Made by a program: the position numbers and the translations under genes
Notes under the pieces: generated by a model
What the model saw: only the letters and a program-made list of their open reading frames with translations
The model's database searches: none
What the model was told of the DNA's origin: nothing
Part shown: in pieces, positions 17,034 through 26,952 of the stretch
Layout: each line of letters opens with the position of its first letter
How positions within the stretch are numbered: the stretch's first letter is position 1
Source of the DNA: Clostridia bacterium
GTDB lineage: Bacteria; Bacillota; Clostridia; Oscillospirales; CAG-272
NCBI GenBank assembly: GCA_024404445.1
Contig: JAKSPY010000003.1
Span: 1 to 48,959, forward strand
Direction of reading: 5' to 3'
DNA length: 48,959 nucleotides

Positions 17034-17807
17034 GTGTACAGAGTTCTGTTTTTAGGCGACGTCAATGGACCGCAGGCGGCCGATTATGTATCATCGCATC
17101 TGTGGCAGTACCGTAATGACAATAAAATAGATTTCGTGGTGGCAAATGCCGAAAACTGCGCGCAGGGAAACGGCATCGACCGTGAGCAGACGGGTAAGCT
17201 GTTGGCGGGCGGATGCGACATACTGACGACGGGAAATCACGTATTCAAAAAGATGATGGCAAAGGATATGCTGGACGAAAACGATGACATAATTCGTCCC
17301 GCAAACTATCCGCCGGAGGTGCCCGGTGTCGGATATACGATCAGACGCACGGGAAAATTTTCCATCCTCGTCATCAACGTGCTGGGCGTCGTGATGATGG
17401 AGCCGCTGGACAATCCCTTCCGCACGGTCGATAAGATACTTTCCGCTACGGCGGGGAAATACGATATATCGTTGCTGGACCTGCACGCGGAGACCACGTC
17501 GGAAAAGAACGCGATGGCACATTACCTTGACGGGCGCGTAACGATGATATGCGGCACACATACGCACGTGCCGACGGCGGATGAACGCATATTGCCGAAA
17601 GGCACCGCGTACATCACGGATGCCGGTATGTGCGGACCGGATGAGTCGGTGCTGGGGCTGACGCCGGAGTGCATAATAGAAAAACTGACGAAAAATATGC
17701 CGGTACGGTTTATTCTGTCCGATAATCCCGTTACGGCGCACGGGCTTATGACCGATATCGACGAAACGACCAAAAAGGCCGTATATACTCAGACAATAGC
17801 ATTTTAA
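17034..17807 (+). CDS. ymdB: YmdB-family metallophosphoesterase
   Basis: The 257-residue protein has the family landmarks: LFLGDVNG, NAENCAQGNGI, TTGNHVF, LLDLHAETTSEKNAMAHYLDG, GTHTHVPTAD and AGMCGP. Characterised relatives hydrolyse cyclic nucleotides in vitro and influence biofilm and RNase-linked decisions in Bacillus. The GTG start follows CGGAGGAC. Length fits the family (about 260). The usual neighbour RNase Y is not here; instead a YhaO-like phosphoesterase follows 11 bases later. Confidence 0.9.
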   Translation: MYRVLFLGDVNGPQAADYVSSHLWQYRNDNKIDFVVANAENCAQGNGIDREQTGKLLAGGCDILTTGNHVFKKMMAKDMLDENDDIIRPANYPPEVPGVGYTIRRTGKFSILVINVLGVVMMEPLDNPFRTVDKILSATAGKYDISLLDLHAETTSEKNAMAHYLDGRVTMICGTHTHVPTADERILPKGTAYITDAGMCGPDESVLGLTPECIIEKLTKNMPVRFILSDNPVTAHGLMTDIDETTKKAVYTQTIAF

Positions 17808-17818
17808 CGGAGGCAATT

Positions 17819-18952
17819 ATGGCAAAGATACTGCATACCGCTGATATCCATCTCGACCCACCGTCCTCGCTGTTGGACGTGCAAAAGGCGCAGGTCAGAA
17901 TAAACGAATTGCGCGTCACGTTCACGTCGCTGATGATGTACGCGAAGACGGAGCATTTTGATCTGGTGATAATTTCCGGCGACTTGTTCGACTGCGGATT
18001 TGTGACAAAGGAAACGATGGAGCTGATCGTATCGCAGTTTGAGCAGAATCCCGACTGCAAATTCGTCATAGCACCCGGAAATCACGATCCGATAGGACCG
18101 AAAAGCCCGTACAAAAAGGTCCAATTCCCGAATAACGTGTATATTTTCGACTCGGATGAGCTGTCGTGCTTCCGCTTTGACGATATCGGCATCGACGTTT
18201 ACGGATACGCGTTCTGTGACAGCAAGATGGAAACCAATCCCCTGCGCGAGGTTAAGCTCAATCTGAATTCCGAGCGCATAAATATCCTTGCCGCGCACGC
18301 CGACATGACGTCTGCCACGTCAGACAATTGTCCGATGACGGTCGCCGATATCGCGGCAAGCGGATTTGACTATGTGGCACTCGGTCACATCCACGCCGGC
18401 GGCGACGTAAAGCTGGCGGGTCACACATATTACGCGTACAGCGGCTGTCTGGAGGGGCGTTCGTTCGACGAATGCGGAATAAAGGGGGCCATCGTCTGCA
18501 AGACTACGACATCGCGCTCCGGTGCCCGGCTGGATTTCGCGCTCAAACGCTTCTCGCACAGAAGATATGAAAAATTCGACGTGGACATCACCGCCGCCAC
18601 GTCTACCAACGAGGCAATAGAAAAGGCCCGCAGGGTACTGACCGATCACGGCGTCGGCTCTGACACCGTACTGCGGCTCACATTCACCGGCAGCGTATCT
18701 GAGGAATTTGCCCTTGACGCGAGAAAGCTGACGGCACAGACGTTCGGCGTTTACTACCTTGAATACTATGATAAGACTATGCCCACGCTGAATTATAAGG
18801 ACCTGCTGAACGATATTTCGATACGCGGCGCGTTCTTCCGTGAGCTGTGGCCGAAGATGAAAAGCGAGGACGAAAAGGAGCGCAGAACGGCGATAGAGGC
18901 ATTCCGCTACGGTATGGCGGCACTGTCCGGCTCTGACATCGTCGATTATTGA
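17819..18952 (+). CDS. SbcD/YhaO-like metallophosphoesterase
   Basis: This 377-residue protein has the Mre11/SbcD-type nuclease blocks ILHTADIHLD, ISGDLFD, APGNHDP, LAAHAD and ALGHIHAGG in the first 200 residues, then a capping domain and a charged tail. Similar proteins (YhaO) usually pair with a large AAA ATPase (YhaN or SbcC), which is absent here. It could still act with a partner encoded elsewhere in DNA end processing. It starts after CGGAGG and lies between ymdB and an aminopeptidase gene with short gaps. Confidence 0.8.
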   Translation: MAKILHTADIHLDPPSSLLDVQKAQVRINELRVTFTSLMMYAKTEHFDLVIISGDLFDCGFVTKETMELIVSQFEQNPDCKFVIAPGNHDPIGPKSPYKKVQFPNNVYIFDSDELSCFRFDDIGIDVYGYAFCDSKMETNPLREVKLNLNSERINILAAHADMTSATSDNCPMTVADIAASGFDYVALGHIHAGGDVKLAGHTYYAYSGCLEGRSFDECGIKGAIVCKTTTSRSGARLDFALKRFSHRRYEKFDVDITAATSTNEAIEKARRVLTDHGVGSDTVLRLTFTGSVSEEFALDARKLTAQTFGVYYLEYYDKTMPTLNYKDLLNDISIRGAFFRELWPKMKSEDEKERRTAIEAFRYGMAALSGSDIVDY

Positions 18953-18979
18953 ACAATCTAATTTTTTGGGGGATATATC

Positions 18980-20044
18980 ATGACGAGAATAGAAAAATTC
19001 ATTGCCGCGATGCCGGAGGGCATTGACGCGTTCATCACCACCGATGAGAAGACCAGACTGTATCTGACGAAATTTCCGGCGACTGACGGCACGGTATTCG
19101 TAACGCGCCGCGGCGGAACGCTGTATGCGGACTTTCGTTATATTGAGGCGGCGGAAAAGCAGGCAGTCGGCGTAAAGGTCGTGATGCCGTCGGGCAGAGT
19201 CAGCACGGAGATCAAGGCCATCATCGTCGATGAGAACGTAAAGACAGTCGCATTTGAGCAGAACAAACTCACCGTCGCCGACCTCGACAGACTGAAGTCT
19301 GTCTACCCTGAGGTCACATTCGTGCCGATCGGCAACGTGATCACGAAGCTGTGTGAGTATAAGGACGACGAGGAGCTGGCCGCCATCAGAGCCGCGCAGG
19401 ATATAACCGATAAGGCATTTGCCGAAACGGTCGCGCTCATAACCCCGGAAATGACGGAGATCGAGGTCGCCGCGGAGCTGGAGTACCGCATGAAGCGACT
19501 CGGCGCAACTTGCCCCAGCTTTGAAACGATCGCGGTCAGCGGCACAAATTCCAGCCGTCCGCACGGCGTACCGTGCGGAGAAAAATTGCAGAAGGGCTTT
19601 CTGACGATGGATTTCGGTTGCGTATATAACGGATATTGCTCCGATATGACGCGCACGGTCTGCATCGGCAACCCGACGGATGAGATGAAGGACGTGTACA
19701 ACACGGTGCTGAAGGCTCAGCTTGCGGGCATCGCGGCGGCAGTCGCCGGTGTCAGATGCTCATTCGTCGATAAGACGGCACGCGACATCATCGACAATGC
19801 CGGTTATCGCGGCACGTTCGGTCACAGCCTCGGTCACGGTGTGGGTCTGTATATCCATGAGGAGCCGCGCTTCTCATCCGCCGCGCCGGATGATATGATC
19901 CTCGGTGTCGGTCATGTCGTAACGGTAGAGCCGGGAATATATCTCAAGGGACGCTTCGGCGTGCGTATAGAGGATATGATACAGGTAACAAAGGAGGGCA
20001 CTGTCGATATCACTCACAGCCCCAAAGAACTTATCATTATTTAA
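18980..20044 (+). CDS. M24 family aminopeptidase P / Xaa-Pro dipeptidase
   Basis: The 354-residue product has a creatinase-like N-terminal domain (about 1-125) and a pita-bread catalytic domain with the five metal ligands in place: Asp in LTMDFGCVYNGYCSDMTRT (two), His in HGVGLYIHEEPRF, and Glu in VTVEPGIYL and VRIEDMI. These enzymes remove or cleave residues before proline in the cytoplasm. A GGGGG ribosome site is upstream. It is nine bases before the rhamnosidase gene and likely shares its transcript. Confidence 0.9.
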   Translation: MTRIEKFIAAMPEGIDAFITTDEKTRLYLTKFPATDGTVFVTRRGGTLYADFRYIEAAEKQAVGVKVVMPSGRVSTEIKAIIVDENVKTVAFEQNKLTVADLDRLKSVYPEVTFVPIGNVITKLCEYKDDEELAAIRAAQDITDKAFAETVALITPEMTEIEVAAELEYRMKRLGATCPSFETIAVSGTNSSRPHGVPCGEKLQKGFLTMDFGCVYNGYCSDMTRTVCIGNPTDEMKDVYNTVLKAQLAGIAAAVAGVRCSFVDKTARDIIDNAGYRGTFGHSLGHGVGLYIHEEPRFSSAAPDDMILGVGHVVTVEPGIYLKGRFGVRIEDMIQVTKEGTVDITHSPKELIII

Positions 20045-20053
20045 GGAGGGCCT

Positions 20054-22672
20054 ATGAAACTTTACGATCTCAGTGTTAATTATCTGACGGACGATTGCGC
20101 TGTCGATACATTGCCGCATTTCTCGTACAAGGTCGGCGATTTCAAAAACGGCGATAAGCAGAAAACCGCACGCATACGTGTATACCGCGTCAGCGTCTCG
20201 GATGAAAATCTCGTGTGGGATACAGGCGACGTCACATCAGAGCAGAAGCTGCATATCGCTTACGGCGGGCAGGTGCCGGAGCCTGTCACGAAGTACGTGT
20301 GGACGGTTGACGTCACGTCGGTGCTCGGCGACAGTGCGTGCGCTGAGGCAAAATTCGTTACCGGCAAGCTCGGTGAGCGTTGGCAGGGCAAATGGATAAG
20401 CGCGAGATACGTCAACCGCGAGGGCGACGCCTTTGGCGCGGTTTACCTCAGGAAGACCTTCAATGAGGAGAAAACACCCGTCAGTGCTTACCTTTCCATC
20501 TGCGGCCTCGGATATTTCGAAAGCTATGTCAACGGCAAAAAGACGGGCAACGACACGCTGTCGCCCGCGTTTACCGATTTTTCAAAGACGGATATGTACC
20601 TTACATACGACGTCACCTCTATGATAAGGGCGGGCAAGAACGCGCTTGCCGTCGTGCTCGGTAACGGCTGGTATAACTGCTTTGCCGAGGACCCGTGGAA
20701 TACGCGCGCGGCAACGTGGCGCCATTGGCCTAAACTGATCTGTGAGCTGAAAATGACGTTTGCCGACGGCACGGTCGAAACCGTCACCTCCGACACCTCG
20801 TGGCGCGGCAGTCGCGGCCCGATCATATTCAACGGAATCAGAAACGGTGAGCATTACGACGCGCGTCTGGAATTGGGAAATTGGAAGGATTACGATTATG
20901 ATGACACCGCGTGGGATGGCACAAAGATAGTGAAGAGCCCCGGCGGCCTGCTTGAGGCTCAGCCCATGCAGCCGATCAGGGTATATAAGACCTTCTTGCC
21001 GTCAAAAATACGTAAGGGCGCCAACGGTTGGATAGTCGAATTCCCGCAGAATATGGCGGGCAGATGCCGTTATACATTGCGCGGCGCCGCTGATACGGAG
21101 ATCACGATGAGATACTCCGACGTTCTCACCGATGACGGCGAGGTAGATCAGACGCCTATCGGCGGATTTGTGCGTTCAAACGGCTTCCAGACCGATAAAT
21201 ACATAAAAAAGAGCGACGGGCCCGAAAATTGGGAGCCGATATTCGTATATCACGGCTTTCAGTACGTTGAGATCACCGGCATCGATTATGAGCCGTCGCC
21301 CGATGAGATCACGGCTGTCGCACTATGCACCGACGTCGGCAATATAGGCAAATTCAGCTGCTCTGATGAGCTTCTGAATAAGGTCCAGCACCTGTGCCGT
21401 TGGGCGACGATATCGAATATGCATTCCGTCCCGACAGATTGCCCGCACCGCGAAAAGAACGGTTGGACGGGCGATACCGCACTGTCATGCGAGCAGATGC
21501 TGATCAACTTCGGCACGCGCGCTTTCCTTTCAAAATGGAGCAAGGATATGCGCACGGCACAGCGTCCCGCCGGTCAGATACCGTGCGTGGTGCCGTCCAC
21601 GGGCTGGGGTTATTACGGTTTGATGGGCCCCGATTGGTCGAGCGCTCTCATCACCGTGCCGTACAATATCTGGCTGTATAACGGCGACGAGGATATACTG
21701 AAGATCAACTATGACGCCATCCGCCGCAACTGTGATTTCATGGAGGGGATGACGGAGGATTATACCCTGCATTACGGCACCGGCGATTGGTGCTGGCCGT
21801 TTGAGGGACCCGCGATCAGCAAAAATATGGGCGCATACAAATGCCCCGTAGAGGTCAGTGATACCGGATTTTTCTATAACGCCGCAAAGACGGTGGCGAA
21901 AATCGCCGCTCTGCTCGGTAAGGACGACGACGTGGAGTATTATTCCGCGCTCGCGCAGAAGATCAAGGCGGTGTTCCGCGAAAAATTCTACGATAAATCG
22001 CAGAATCTCGTGAAGGGCGACTGTCAGACGGCGACGGGCGTCATGCTATATTTCGGACTTTATGAGCCGGATGAGAAGCAGGGCCTTATCGACAAGCTGA
22101 TCGAACAGGTGCGCCGCAACGGAAATCACCTTGATTTCGGTGTTCTCGGCAATAAGTTCGTCATGCACTCGCTCGGCGCGAGCGGAAACGGCAACGTGGG
22201 CTATGATATGATAGCACAGCGCACGTTCCCCGGATGCCAGCGCTGGATAGAGCTGGGCGCGACGACGCTGTGGGAATGTTGGAACGGCGGCGGCTCACAT
22301 AACCACCATATGTTCTCTGATCTTTCGGCGTTCTTATATAAATACGTCGGCGGCATTTCGCCCGATGAGAACGAGCCCGGATTCAAGAATACCATTCTCC
22401 GTCCCGCGGTCAGCTGTGGCATGGAGAGCGCGTCGGCATCTCATGACAGTATGTACGGTAAGGTCGAGTGCTATTGGGCTAACCGCGACGGTAAGCTGAC
22501 CGTGAACGTCAAGGTGCCGTTCGGTTGCACGGCTACGCTTTACCTGCCGGAGAAATATGCGACTACGCTGACGGTCGATGAAGTCAAGGCTATCGAAAGC
22601 TTTTCATCCGGCTCACGCAACGGTGAATTCTATCTGACTGTCCCCAGCGGCACGTATAGCTTTGCGGGATGA
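20054..22672 (+). CDS. GH78 alpha-L-rhamnosidase
   Basis: The 872-residue protein follows GH78 architecture. An N-terminal fibronectin-like part comes first, then the Bac_rhamnosid_N lectin-like domain (AYLSICGLGYFESYVNGKK, LAVVLGNGWYN). An (alpha/alpha)6 barrel holds DCPHREKNGWTGD, whose Glu matches the family's general acid position, and GATTLWECW, whose Glu matches the general base. A C-terminal beta domain ends the protein. It has no signal peptide, so rhamnosides would be imported first. It ends a four-gene run starting at 17034, and a strong terminator follows. Confidence 0.92.
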   Translation: MKLYDLSVNYLTDDCAVDTLPHFSYKVGDFKNGDKQKTARIRVYRVSVSDENLVWDTGDVTSEQKLHIAYGGQVPEPVTKYVWTVDVTSVLGDSACAEAKFVTGKLGERWQGKWISARYVNREGDAFGAVYLRKTFNEEKTPVSAYLSICGLGYFESYVNGKKTGNDTLSPAFTDFSKTDMYLTYDVTSMIRAGKNALAVVLGNGWYNCFAEDPWNTRAATWRHWPKLICELKMTFADGTVETVTSDTSWRGSRGPIIFNGIRNGEHYDARLELGNWKDYDYDDTAWDGTKIVKSPGGLLEAQPMQPIRVYKTFLPSKIRKGANGWIVEFPQNMAGRCRYTLRGAADTEITMRYSDVLTDDGEVDQTPIGGFVRSNGFQTDKYIKKSDGPENWEPIFVYHGFQYVEITGIDYEPSPDEITAVALCTDVGNIGKFSCSDELLNKVQHLCRWATISNMHSVPTDCPHREKNGWTGDTALSCEQMLINFGTRAFLSKWSKDMRTAQRPAGQIPCVVPSTGWGYYGLMGPDWSSALITVPYNIWLYNGDEDILKINYDAIRRNCDFMEGMTEDYTLHYGTGDWCWPFEGPAISKNMGAYKCPVEVSDTGFFYNAAKTVAKIAALLGKDDDVEYYSALAQKIKAVFREKFYDKSQNLVKGDCQTATGVMLYFGLYEPDEKQGLIDKLIEQVRRNGNHLDFGVLGNKFVMHSLGASGNGNVGYDMIAQRTFPGCQRWIELGATTLWECWNGGGSHNHHMFSDLSAFLYKYVGGISPDENEPGFKNTILRPAVSCGMESASASHDSMYGKVECYWANRDGKLTVNVKVPFGCTATLYLPEKYATTLTVDEVKAIESFSSGSRNGEFYLTVPSGTYSFAG

Positions 22673-22690
22673 CGGTCTGACACTGAAAAT

Positions 22691-22722
22691 AAACCGGGAA
22701 AGACGCGTCTTCCCCGGTTTTT
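22691..22722 (+). terminator. Terminator after the rhamnosidase gene
   Basis: AACCGGG-AAAGACGCGTCTTC-CCCGGTT, with additional AAGA/TCTT pairing inside, followed by TTTC. Confidence 0.8.
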
Positions 22723-22738
22723 CTCATGCTAATGTAAC

Positions 22739-22760
22739 GCCTCCCGCGGTCGCGGGAGGC
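22739..22760 (-). terminator. Hairpin after pheT
   Basis: GCCTCCCGCG and CGCGGGAGGC form a perfect 10-bp stem with a two-base loop just past the pheT stop. The T-tract on the minus strand is poor (GTTACATTAG), so it may be a weak terminator or a 3' stabiliser. Confidence 0.5.
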
Positions 22761-22767
22761 GTAATTC

Positions 22768-25194
22768 TTATTTTCTGATCGTGATACCGAGCTTTGCCTC
22801 AACATTTGCAAGTATCTTTTCGGCGAAGTTGTCGGCCTCCTCGACTGTCAGCGTACGGTCTGAAGCGCGGAGAGAGACAGAGAACGAAACACTCTTTTTG
22901 CCCTCGCCAAGCTGTGCGCCGCGATAAATGTCAAAAAGCGTGATGCTTTCTATGACCTTGCCCGCCTTGCTCTGACGCATTGCGGACTCAATGGTGCCGA
23001 CCTCGATCGTCTCATCGCACACGAATGAGAAATCACGCGTCGTGGCAGGGAATTTCGGCATGGGCGTATATTTTTTCACCATATCCGAAAGGTCGTAGAT
23101 ATCCTCAAGGTCCAGCTCGGCGATATAGACCTCGGCGTCAAACGCATAGTTGCCGGCGACCGTGGGATGCAGCTGACCGAACTTGCCGACGCACTTGTCG
23201 CCCACCGTGACGGCGGCACATCTGCCGGGGTGATACGTCGGATCGTTCCTGACCGCGACGTATGAAGCGTCGATGCCGGCGTATGCCATGATATTCTCTA
23301 TGATTCCCTTGAGAGTATAGAAATCGCCTGCCTTATACAGACCGATGCTGATATGACGGCGCTCGTCAGGCAATGAGCCCTCCAGCCCGTGGATATTCGT
23401 CACCACGCCATCGCGCGGCAGGAACACCTTGCCGATCTCATACAGCGCGACCCTCGGATTTGAACGCGAGCAGTTCGTCTGCAAAACCTCCAACAGCGTC
23501 GGGATCAGCGTCGTGCGGATCGTCTTTGTGTCATCGCCGAACGGATTCATGATCTCGACCGACTGACGGCGTTCGTCATCCGGAGCCATACCGCACTTGT
23601 CGTACAGACGCGCGCTCATAAACGAGAACGTGTAGATCTCGTCAAGTCCGGCGCCGACGAGAAGCGAATGTACATCGTCGGTGAAGCTCTGCTTCGGCGT
23701 CAGTCCGCCCTGCGTCATAGCCGAAACTATTGAGGATGACGTGACCTTATTATAGCCGTACATTCTAACGACCTCCTCGGCGACGTCGTTCATGCAACGC
23801 ACGTCGTCGCGGTATGACGGAACGTAGATCGTGTCGCCGTCAACGCGGAATTCAAGGGAGGTCAGCATCGCGACCATCTCATCGCGCGAAAGATTGAAGC
23901 CGAGGAAAGCGTTGATCCTGTCCGGCTCGAATTCTACCGTGGCGACAGGCTTTTTCACGGGATATACGTCTATGATACCGCTGACTACGTCGCCCGCACC
24001 CAGCAGATTGATCAGCTCACACGCGCGCTCCAACGCCGGAAGAGTGTTTTCGCTGTCAAGACCTTTTTCAAATCTTGACGATGCCTCGGTGCGCATACCC
24101 AGCTTCTTTGCGGTGATCCTGACCGATGAACCCAAGAACATTGCCGCTTCGAATACGACGGTCTTTGTGCTTTCTGTGATCTCGCTGTTTTCGCCGCCCA
24201 TGACTCCGGCAATGCCGACAGGCTTCTTGCCGTCTGCGATGACCAGCATATCGCTTTCCAGTTCACGCTCCTGGCTGTCCAGCGTGCGGAATATTTCCTT
24301 GTCGCCGGCGGTGCGGACGATGATCTGATTGCCGTCGATGCACTCATAGTCAAACGCGTGCATCGGTTGACCGTATTCGATCATCACGTAATTGGTGATA
24401 TCGACGATATTATTTATCGGGCGGACGCCTGCCGCGCGCAGACGCATACGCATCCACAGAGGCGACGGGGCGATTTTCACGTTTTTGACGACCCTTGCCG
24501 TATAGCGGAAGCACTTTTCGCTGTCGTCTATTCTGACTGAAATGTATTTATTGATGTCGTCGCCGGACTCCTTGACTGAGGGCGTCGGGATCGTCAGCTT
24601 TCTGCCGAATGTCGCGGATGCCTCGCGCGCCAGACCGATGACGGAAAGGCAGTCGGGGCGGTTTGGTGTGATCTCATAGTCGATAACGTCATCGTTGAGC
24701 ATGAGCACGTCCTTGATATCATCGCCGGGCTTTGCGTCCATGCCGTTGAGTATGAGTATGCCGTCGGTGGCGGCGTCGGGCATATCGTGCGTCGTCAGAC
24801 CGAGCTCCTCGATCGAACAGAACATACCCTCTGAAACGACGCCGCGCAGCTTGCCCGTCTTGATTTCCGTGCCGCCGTGCAGCTTTGTCACGCGCTTTTC
24901 GTTTTGCGGGCAATAACATACAGGCACGATCGCACCCTCAAATACGTTCTTTGCCGCCGTGACGATCTGCAGTGTCTTTTCGCCGCAATTGACCTGACAA
25001 ACGACAAGCTTTTCGGCGTCTGGGTGCTTTTCGATCTTTTCGATCAGACCTACCCGCACGTTGTCGATCTCATCGCCCGTGTTTTCATACGTTTCGACCT
25101 TTGAGCCGGTGTCGGTCATCCTGTCGCAGAATTCCTTGATATCTATATCGGTCGTGTTGACAAAATCCGTCAGCCAATTTCTTGATAATACCAT
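22768..25194 (-). CDS. pheT: Phenylalanine--tRNA ligase beta subunit
   Basis: The 808-residue protein has the standard order: N-terminal tRNA-binding (EMAP-like) domain with VGLIEKIEKHPDAEKL, B3/B4 editing domain (NRPDCLSVIGLAREA; GVMGGENSEI), B5 domain, a catalytic-like core (YTPMPKFPATTRDFSF) and a C-terminal ferredoxin-fold anticodon-binding domain. Length fits bacterial PheT (about 800). It forms a heterotetramer with PheS and charges tRNA-Phe. It lies 15 bases after pheS behind GGAGG, under the same T-box. Confidence 0.97.
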   Translation of the reverse strand: MVLSRNWLTDFVNTTDIDIKEFCDRMTDTGSKVETYENTGDEIDNVRVGLIEKIEKHPDAEKLVVCQVNCGEKTLQIVTAAKNVFEGAIVPVCYCPQNEKRVTKLHGGTEIKTGKLRGVVSEGMFCSIEELGLTTHDMPDAATDGILILNGMDAKPGDDIKDVLMLNDDVIDYEITPNRPDCLSVIGLAREASATFGRKLTIPTPSVKESGDDINKYISVRIDDSEKCFRYTARVVKNVKIAPSPLWMRMRLRAAGVRPINNIVDITNYVMIEYGQPMHAFDYECIDGNQIIVRTAGDKEIFRTLDSQERELESDMLVIADGKKPVGIAGVMGGENSEITESTKTVVFEAAMFLGSSVRITAKKLGMRTEASSRFEKGLDSENTLPALERACELINLLGAGDVVSGIIDVYPVKKPVATVEFEPDRINAFLGFNLSRDEMVAMLTSLEFRVDGDTIYVPSYRDDVRCMNDVAEEVVRMYGYNKVTSSSIVSAMTQGGLTPKQSFTDDVHSLLVGAGLDEIYTFSFMSARLYDKCGMAPDDERRQSVEIMNPFGDDTKTIRTTLIPTLLEVLQTNCSRSNPRVALYEIGKVFLPRDGVVTNIHGLEGSLPDERRHISIGLYKAGDFYTLKGIIENIMAYAGIDASYVAVRNDPTYHPGRCAAVTVGDKCVGKFGQLHPTVAGNYAFDAEVYIAELDLEDIYDLSDMVKKYTPMPKFPATTRDFSFVCDETIEVGTIESAMRQSKAGKVIESITLFDIYRGAQLGEGKKSVSFSVSLRASDRTLTVEEADNFAEKILANVEAKLGITIRK

Positions 25195-25209
25195 TTACAC
25201 TACCTCCAA

Positions 25210-26220
25210 TCAGAACTGAGAGAGGAATCTCTCATCATTTTCATACAGCAGGCGCATATCGCTGATGCCGAGGCGTATCATCGCGATACGCTCGATGCCC
25301 ATGCCGAATGCAAAGCCTGAGTATTCACGCGGGTCGATATTGCAGTTTTCCAGCACGAACGGATGCACCATGCCGCAACCCAATATCTCTATCCAGCCCT
25401 CTCCCTTGCACAGACGGCAACCCTTGCCGCCGCAGACGAAGCACGAAACGTCAACCTCGGCCGACGGCTCAGTGAACGGGAAGTGGTGCGGACGGAAACG
25501 GATCTTTGTCTGCTCACCGAACATTCTCTTTGCAAAAAGCTCCAATACGCCCTTCAGATCGCTCATCGTGATGCCCTTATCGACGACAAGGCCTTCAACC
25601 TGGTGGAATATCGGCGAATGAGATGCGTCGGCGGGATCGGCGCGGTAAACGCGGCCGGGCGAGATAACGCGTATCGGCGGGCGCGTCTGCTCCATTGTGC
25701 GCACCTGAACAGGAGAAGTCTGTGAACGCAACAGTATATTGTCCGTGATGTAAAACGTATCCTGCGTGTCGCGCGCGGGGTGATTTTTAGGCAGGTTGAG
25801 CGCCTCAAAGTTATAGTAGTCGTATTCGACCTCCGGACCCTCAGCTACGGTGAAGCCCAGCCCCACGAATATATCGCGCAGAGTTTTTTCCGTTTGTGCC
25901 AACGGGTGACGGTGCCCCACGGGTATCTTTTTGCCCGGGACCGTTACATCCAGCGCCTCACTGCGCAGTTTGCGTTCTGTTTCCTGTGCCTTGAGCGCCG
26001 TCATTTTCTCATTGATCGCGTTTTCGATCACGGTGCGGACGTCATTGACCAGCTGGCCTATCTGCGGTCTTTCCTCCGGGGCTACCTGTCCCATGCCGCG
26101 CAGAAGCTGTGTCAGTTCGCCTTTTTTGCCGAGATATTTGACCTTGACGGCCTCAATATCGACGGCATTTTTCAGCTCTTCCAATGCGGAAAGCCTGACC
26201 TTTTCGATTTGTTCTTTCAT
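25210..26220 (-). CDS. pheS: Phenylalanine--tRNA ligase alpha subunit
   Basis: The 336-residue product has a coiled-coil N-terminus and a class II catalytic core: [31 protein letters not shown] (motif 2 region), [19 protein letters not shown], a cysteine cluster in [14 protein letters not shown], and motif 3 GMGIERIAM. It is the first gene of the pheST operon, with AAGGAG ahead of the ATG. Expression should be governed by the T-box leader upstream, rising when uncharged tRNA-Phe accumulates. Confidence 0.97.
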   Translation of the reverse strand: MKEQIEKVRLSALEELKNAVDIEAVKVKYLGKKGELTQLLRGMGQVAPEERPQIGQLVNDVRTVIENAINEKMTALKAQETERKLRSEALDVTVPGKKIPVGHRHPLAQTEKTLRDIFVGLGFTVAEGPEVEYDYYNFEALNLPKNHPARDTQDTFYITDNILLRSQTSPVQVRTMEQTRPPIRVISPGRVYRADPADASHSPIFHQVEGLVVDKGITMSDLKGVLELFAKRMFGEQTKIRFRPHHFPFTEPSAEVDVSCFVCGGKGCRLCKGEGWIEILGCGMVHPFVLENCNIDPREYSGFAFGMGIERIAMIRLGISDMRLLYENDERFLSQF

Positions 26221-26285
26221 TGTCTGCTCCTTTTATATAATCTGTATTTTTTCCGATGTCAGATCACGGAGGTGCGGCGGAGAAA

Positions 26286-26515
26286 ATAAAAAACGCCCCT
26301 TACTGTTACGCAAGGGGCGAAGCGAACTCCGTGTTACCACCCATATTCCCGACGAAAGTCGGACACTCACGCCCGTAACGGAGGCAAACCGTCGCGCACT
26401 TTCATACGCGAAGCTCCAAAGTGAAAGGCGCGATACCTATACATATCACCGCTTACAGCCCGCGACGGTGATTCTCTGGATGTTCTGTGGTATTTTGCCG
26501 CTTTTTCATCGCTTT
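26286..26515 (-). promoter_or_regulatory. T-box leader (tRNA-Phe responsive) with terminator
   Basis: On the minus strand the leader has an AGAGA-type motif in stem I (near 26470), then the T-box core GGGTGGTAACACGGA (26342-26328). The terminator CGCCCCTT...AAGGGGCG (26319-26294) is followed by TTTTTTATT. The T-box and the terminator's left arm overlap, as in classical antiterminator switching. A Phe specifier TTC is plausible near 26411 (GGAGCTTCGCG), but I could not fold stem I to prove it. Confidence 0.88.
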
Positions 26516-26523
26516 ATGCGGTC

Positions 26524-26552
26524 AGTATATCACGGCGACCGCAATTTTGCAA
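26524..26552 (-). promoter_or_regulatory. Promoter of the pheST T-box leader
   Basis: Minus strand TTGCAA (26552-26547), a 17-base spacer and TATACT (26529-26524). Confidence 0.7.
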
Positions 26553-26661
26553 GACCTTTTTGACCATTCCGCATGAAATTTGTTATAGCTTTCATCCGGG
26601 GTCAACAGTAAAATCTGTCGTATATTTCTTTCATCAACGGATCGCCGCCCGTAGGGAGGCA

Positions 26662-26850
26662 TCAGTGCGAGCCATCTCCGTTATTCCGGCTTATATCCTC
26701 ATTCTCCTCTCTCCTCTGTTCGTCTGCCGCATGCGAGCATTGCTGACCGCCCACGACCTGCGCGAGCTTATCGTCCGGCAGTTCGGCGAACTTTTCGTCG
26801 GGATTTCTGAACTCTTCTTTGATTTTGGTCGGCTCTGTCTTTGTTTTCAC
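26662..26850 (-). CDS. Double-glycine leader peptide (putative RiPP or bacteriocin-like precursor)
   Basis: A 62-residue peptide starts at GTG 26850, with a good AGGGGG ribosome site about seven bases upstream. The leader ends EKFAELPDDKLAQVVGG (residues 19-35), the form cut after Gly-Gly by C39-type exporters. The 27-residue remainder begins QQCSHAADEQ, is very polar and has a single cysteine. The leader nearly repeats that of the broken gene at 12070-12268, although the cores are unrelated. No modification enzyme, immunity gene or peptidase-type ABC exporter adjoins it, so export machinery would have to be encoded elsewhere. A signalling or bacteriocin-like role is inference. Confidence 0.65.
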   Translation of the reverse strand: MKTKTEPTKIKEEFRNPDEKFAELPDDKLAQVVGGQQCSHAADEQRREENEDISRNNGDGSH

Positions 26851-26881
26851 AGTGTTATCCCCCTGTTTTGTTTTTCACACA

Positions 26882-26910
26882 TTTATACGAATGAAATTGA
26901 GGAATGGCTA
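26882..26910 (-). promoter_or_regulatory. Candidate promoter of the double-glycine peptide
   Basis: Minus strand TAGCCA (26910-26905, four of six matches), a 17-base spacer and TATAAA (26887-26882), about 30 bases before the GTG start. Confidence 0.45.
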
Positions 26911-26952
26911 ATGGATTTATGGAAAAATCGAATTTTTCTGTTATGCCGGGCT

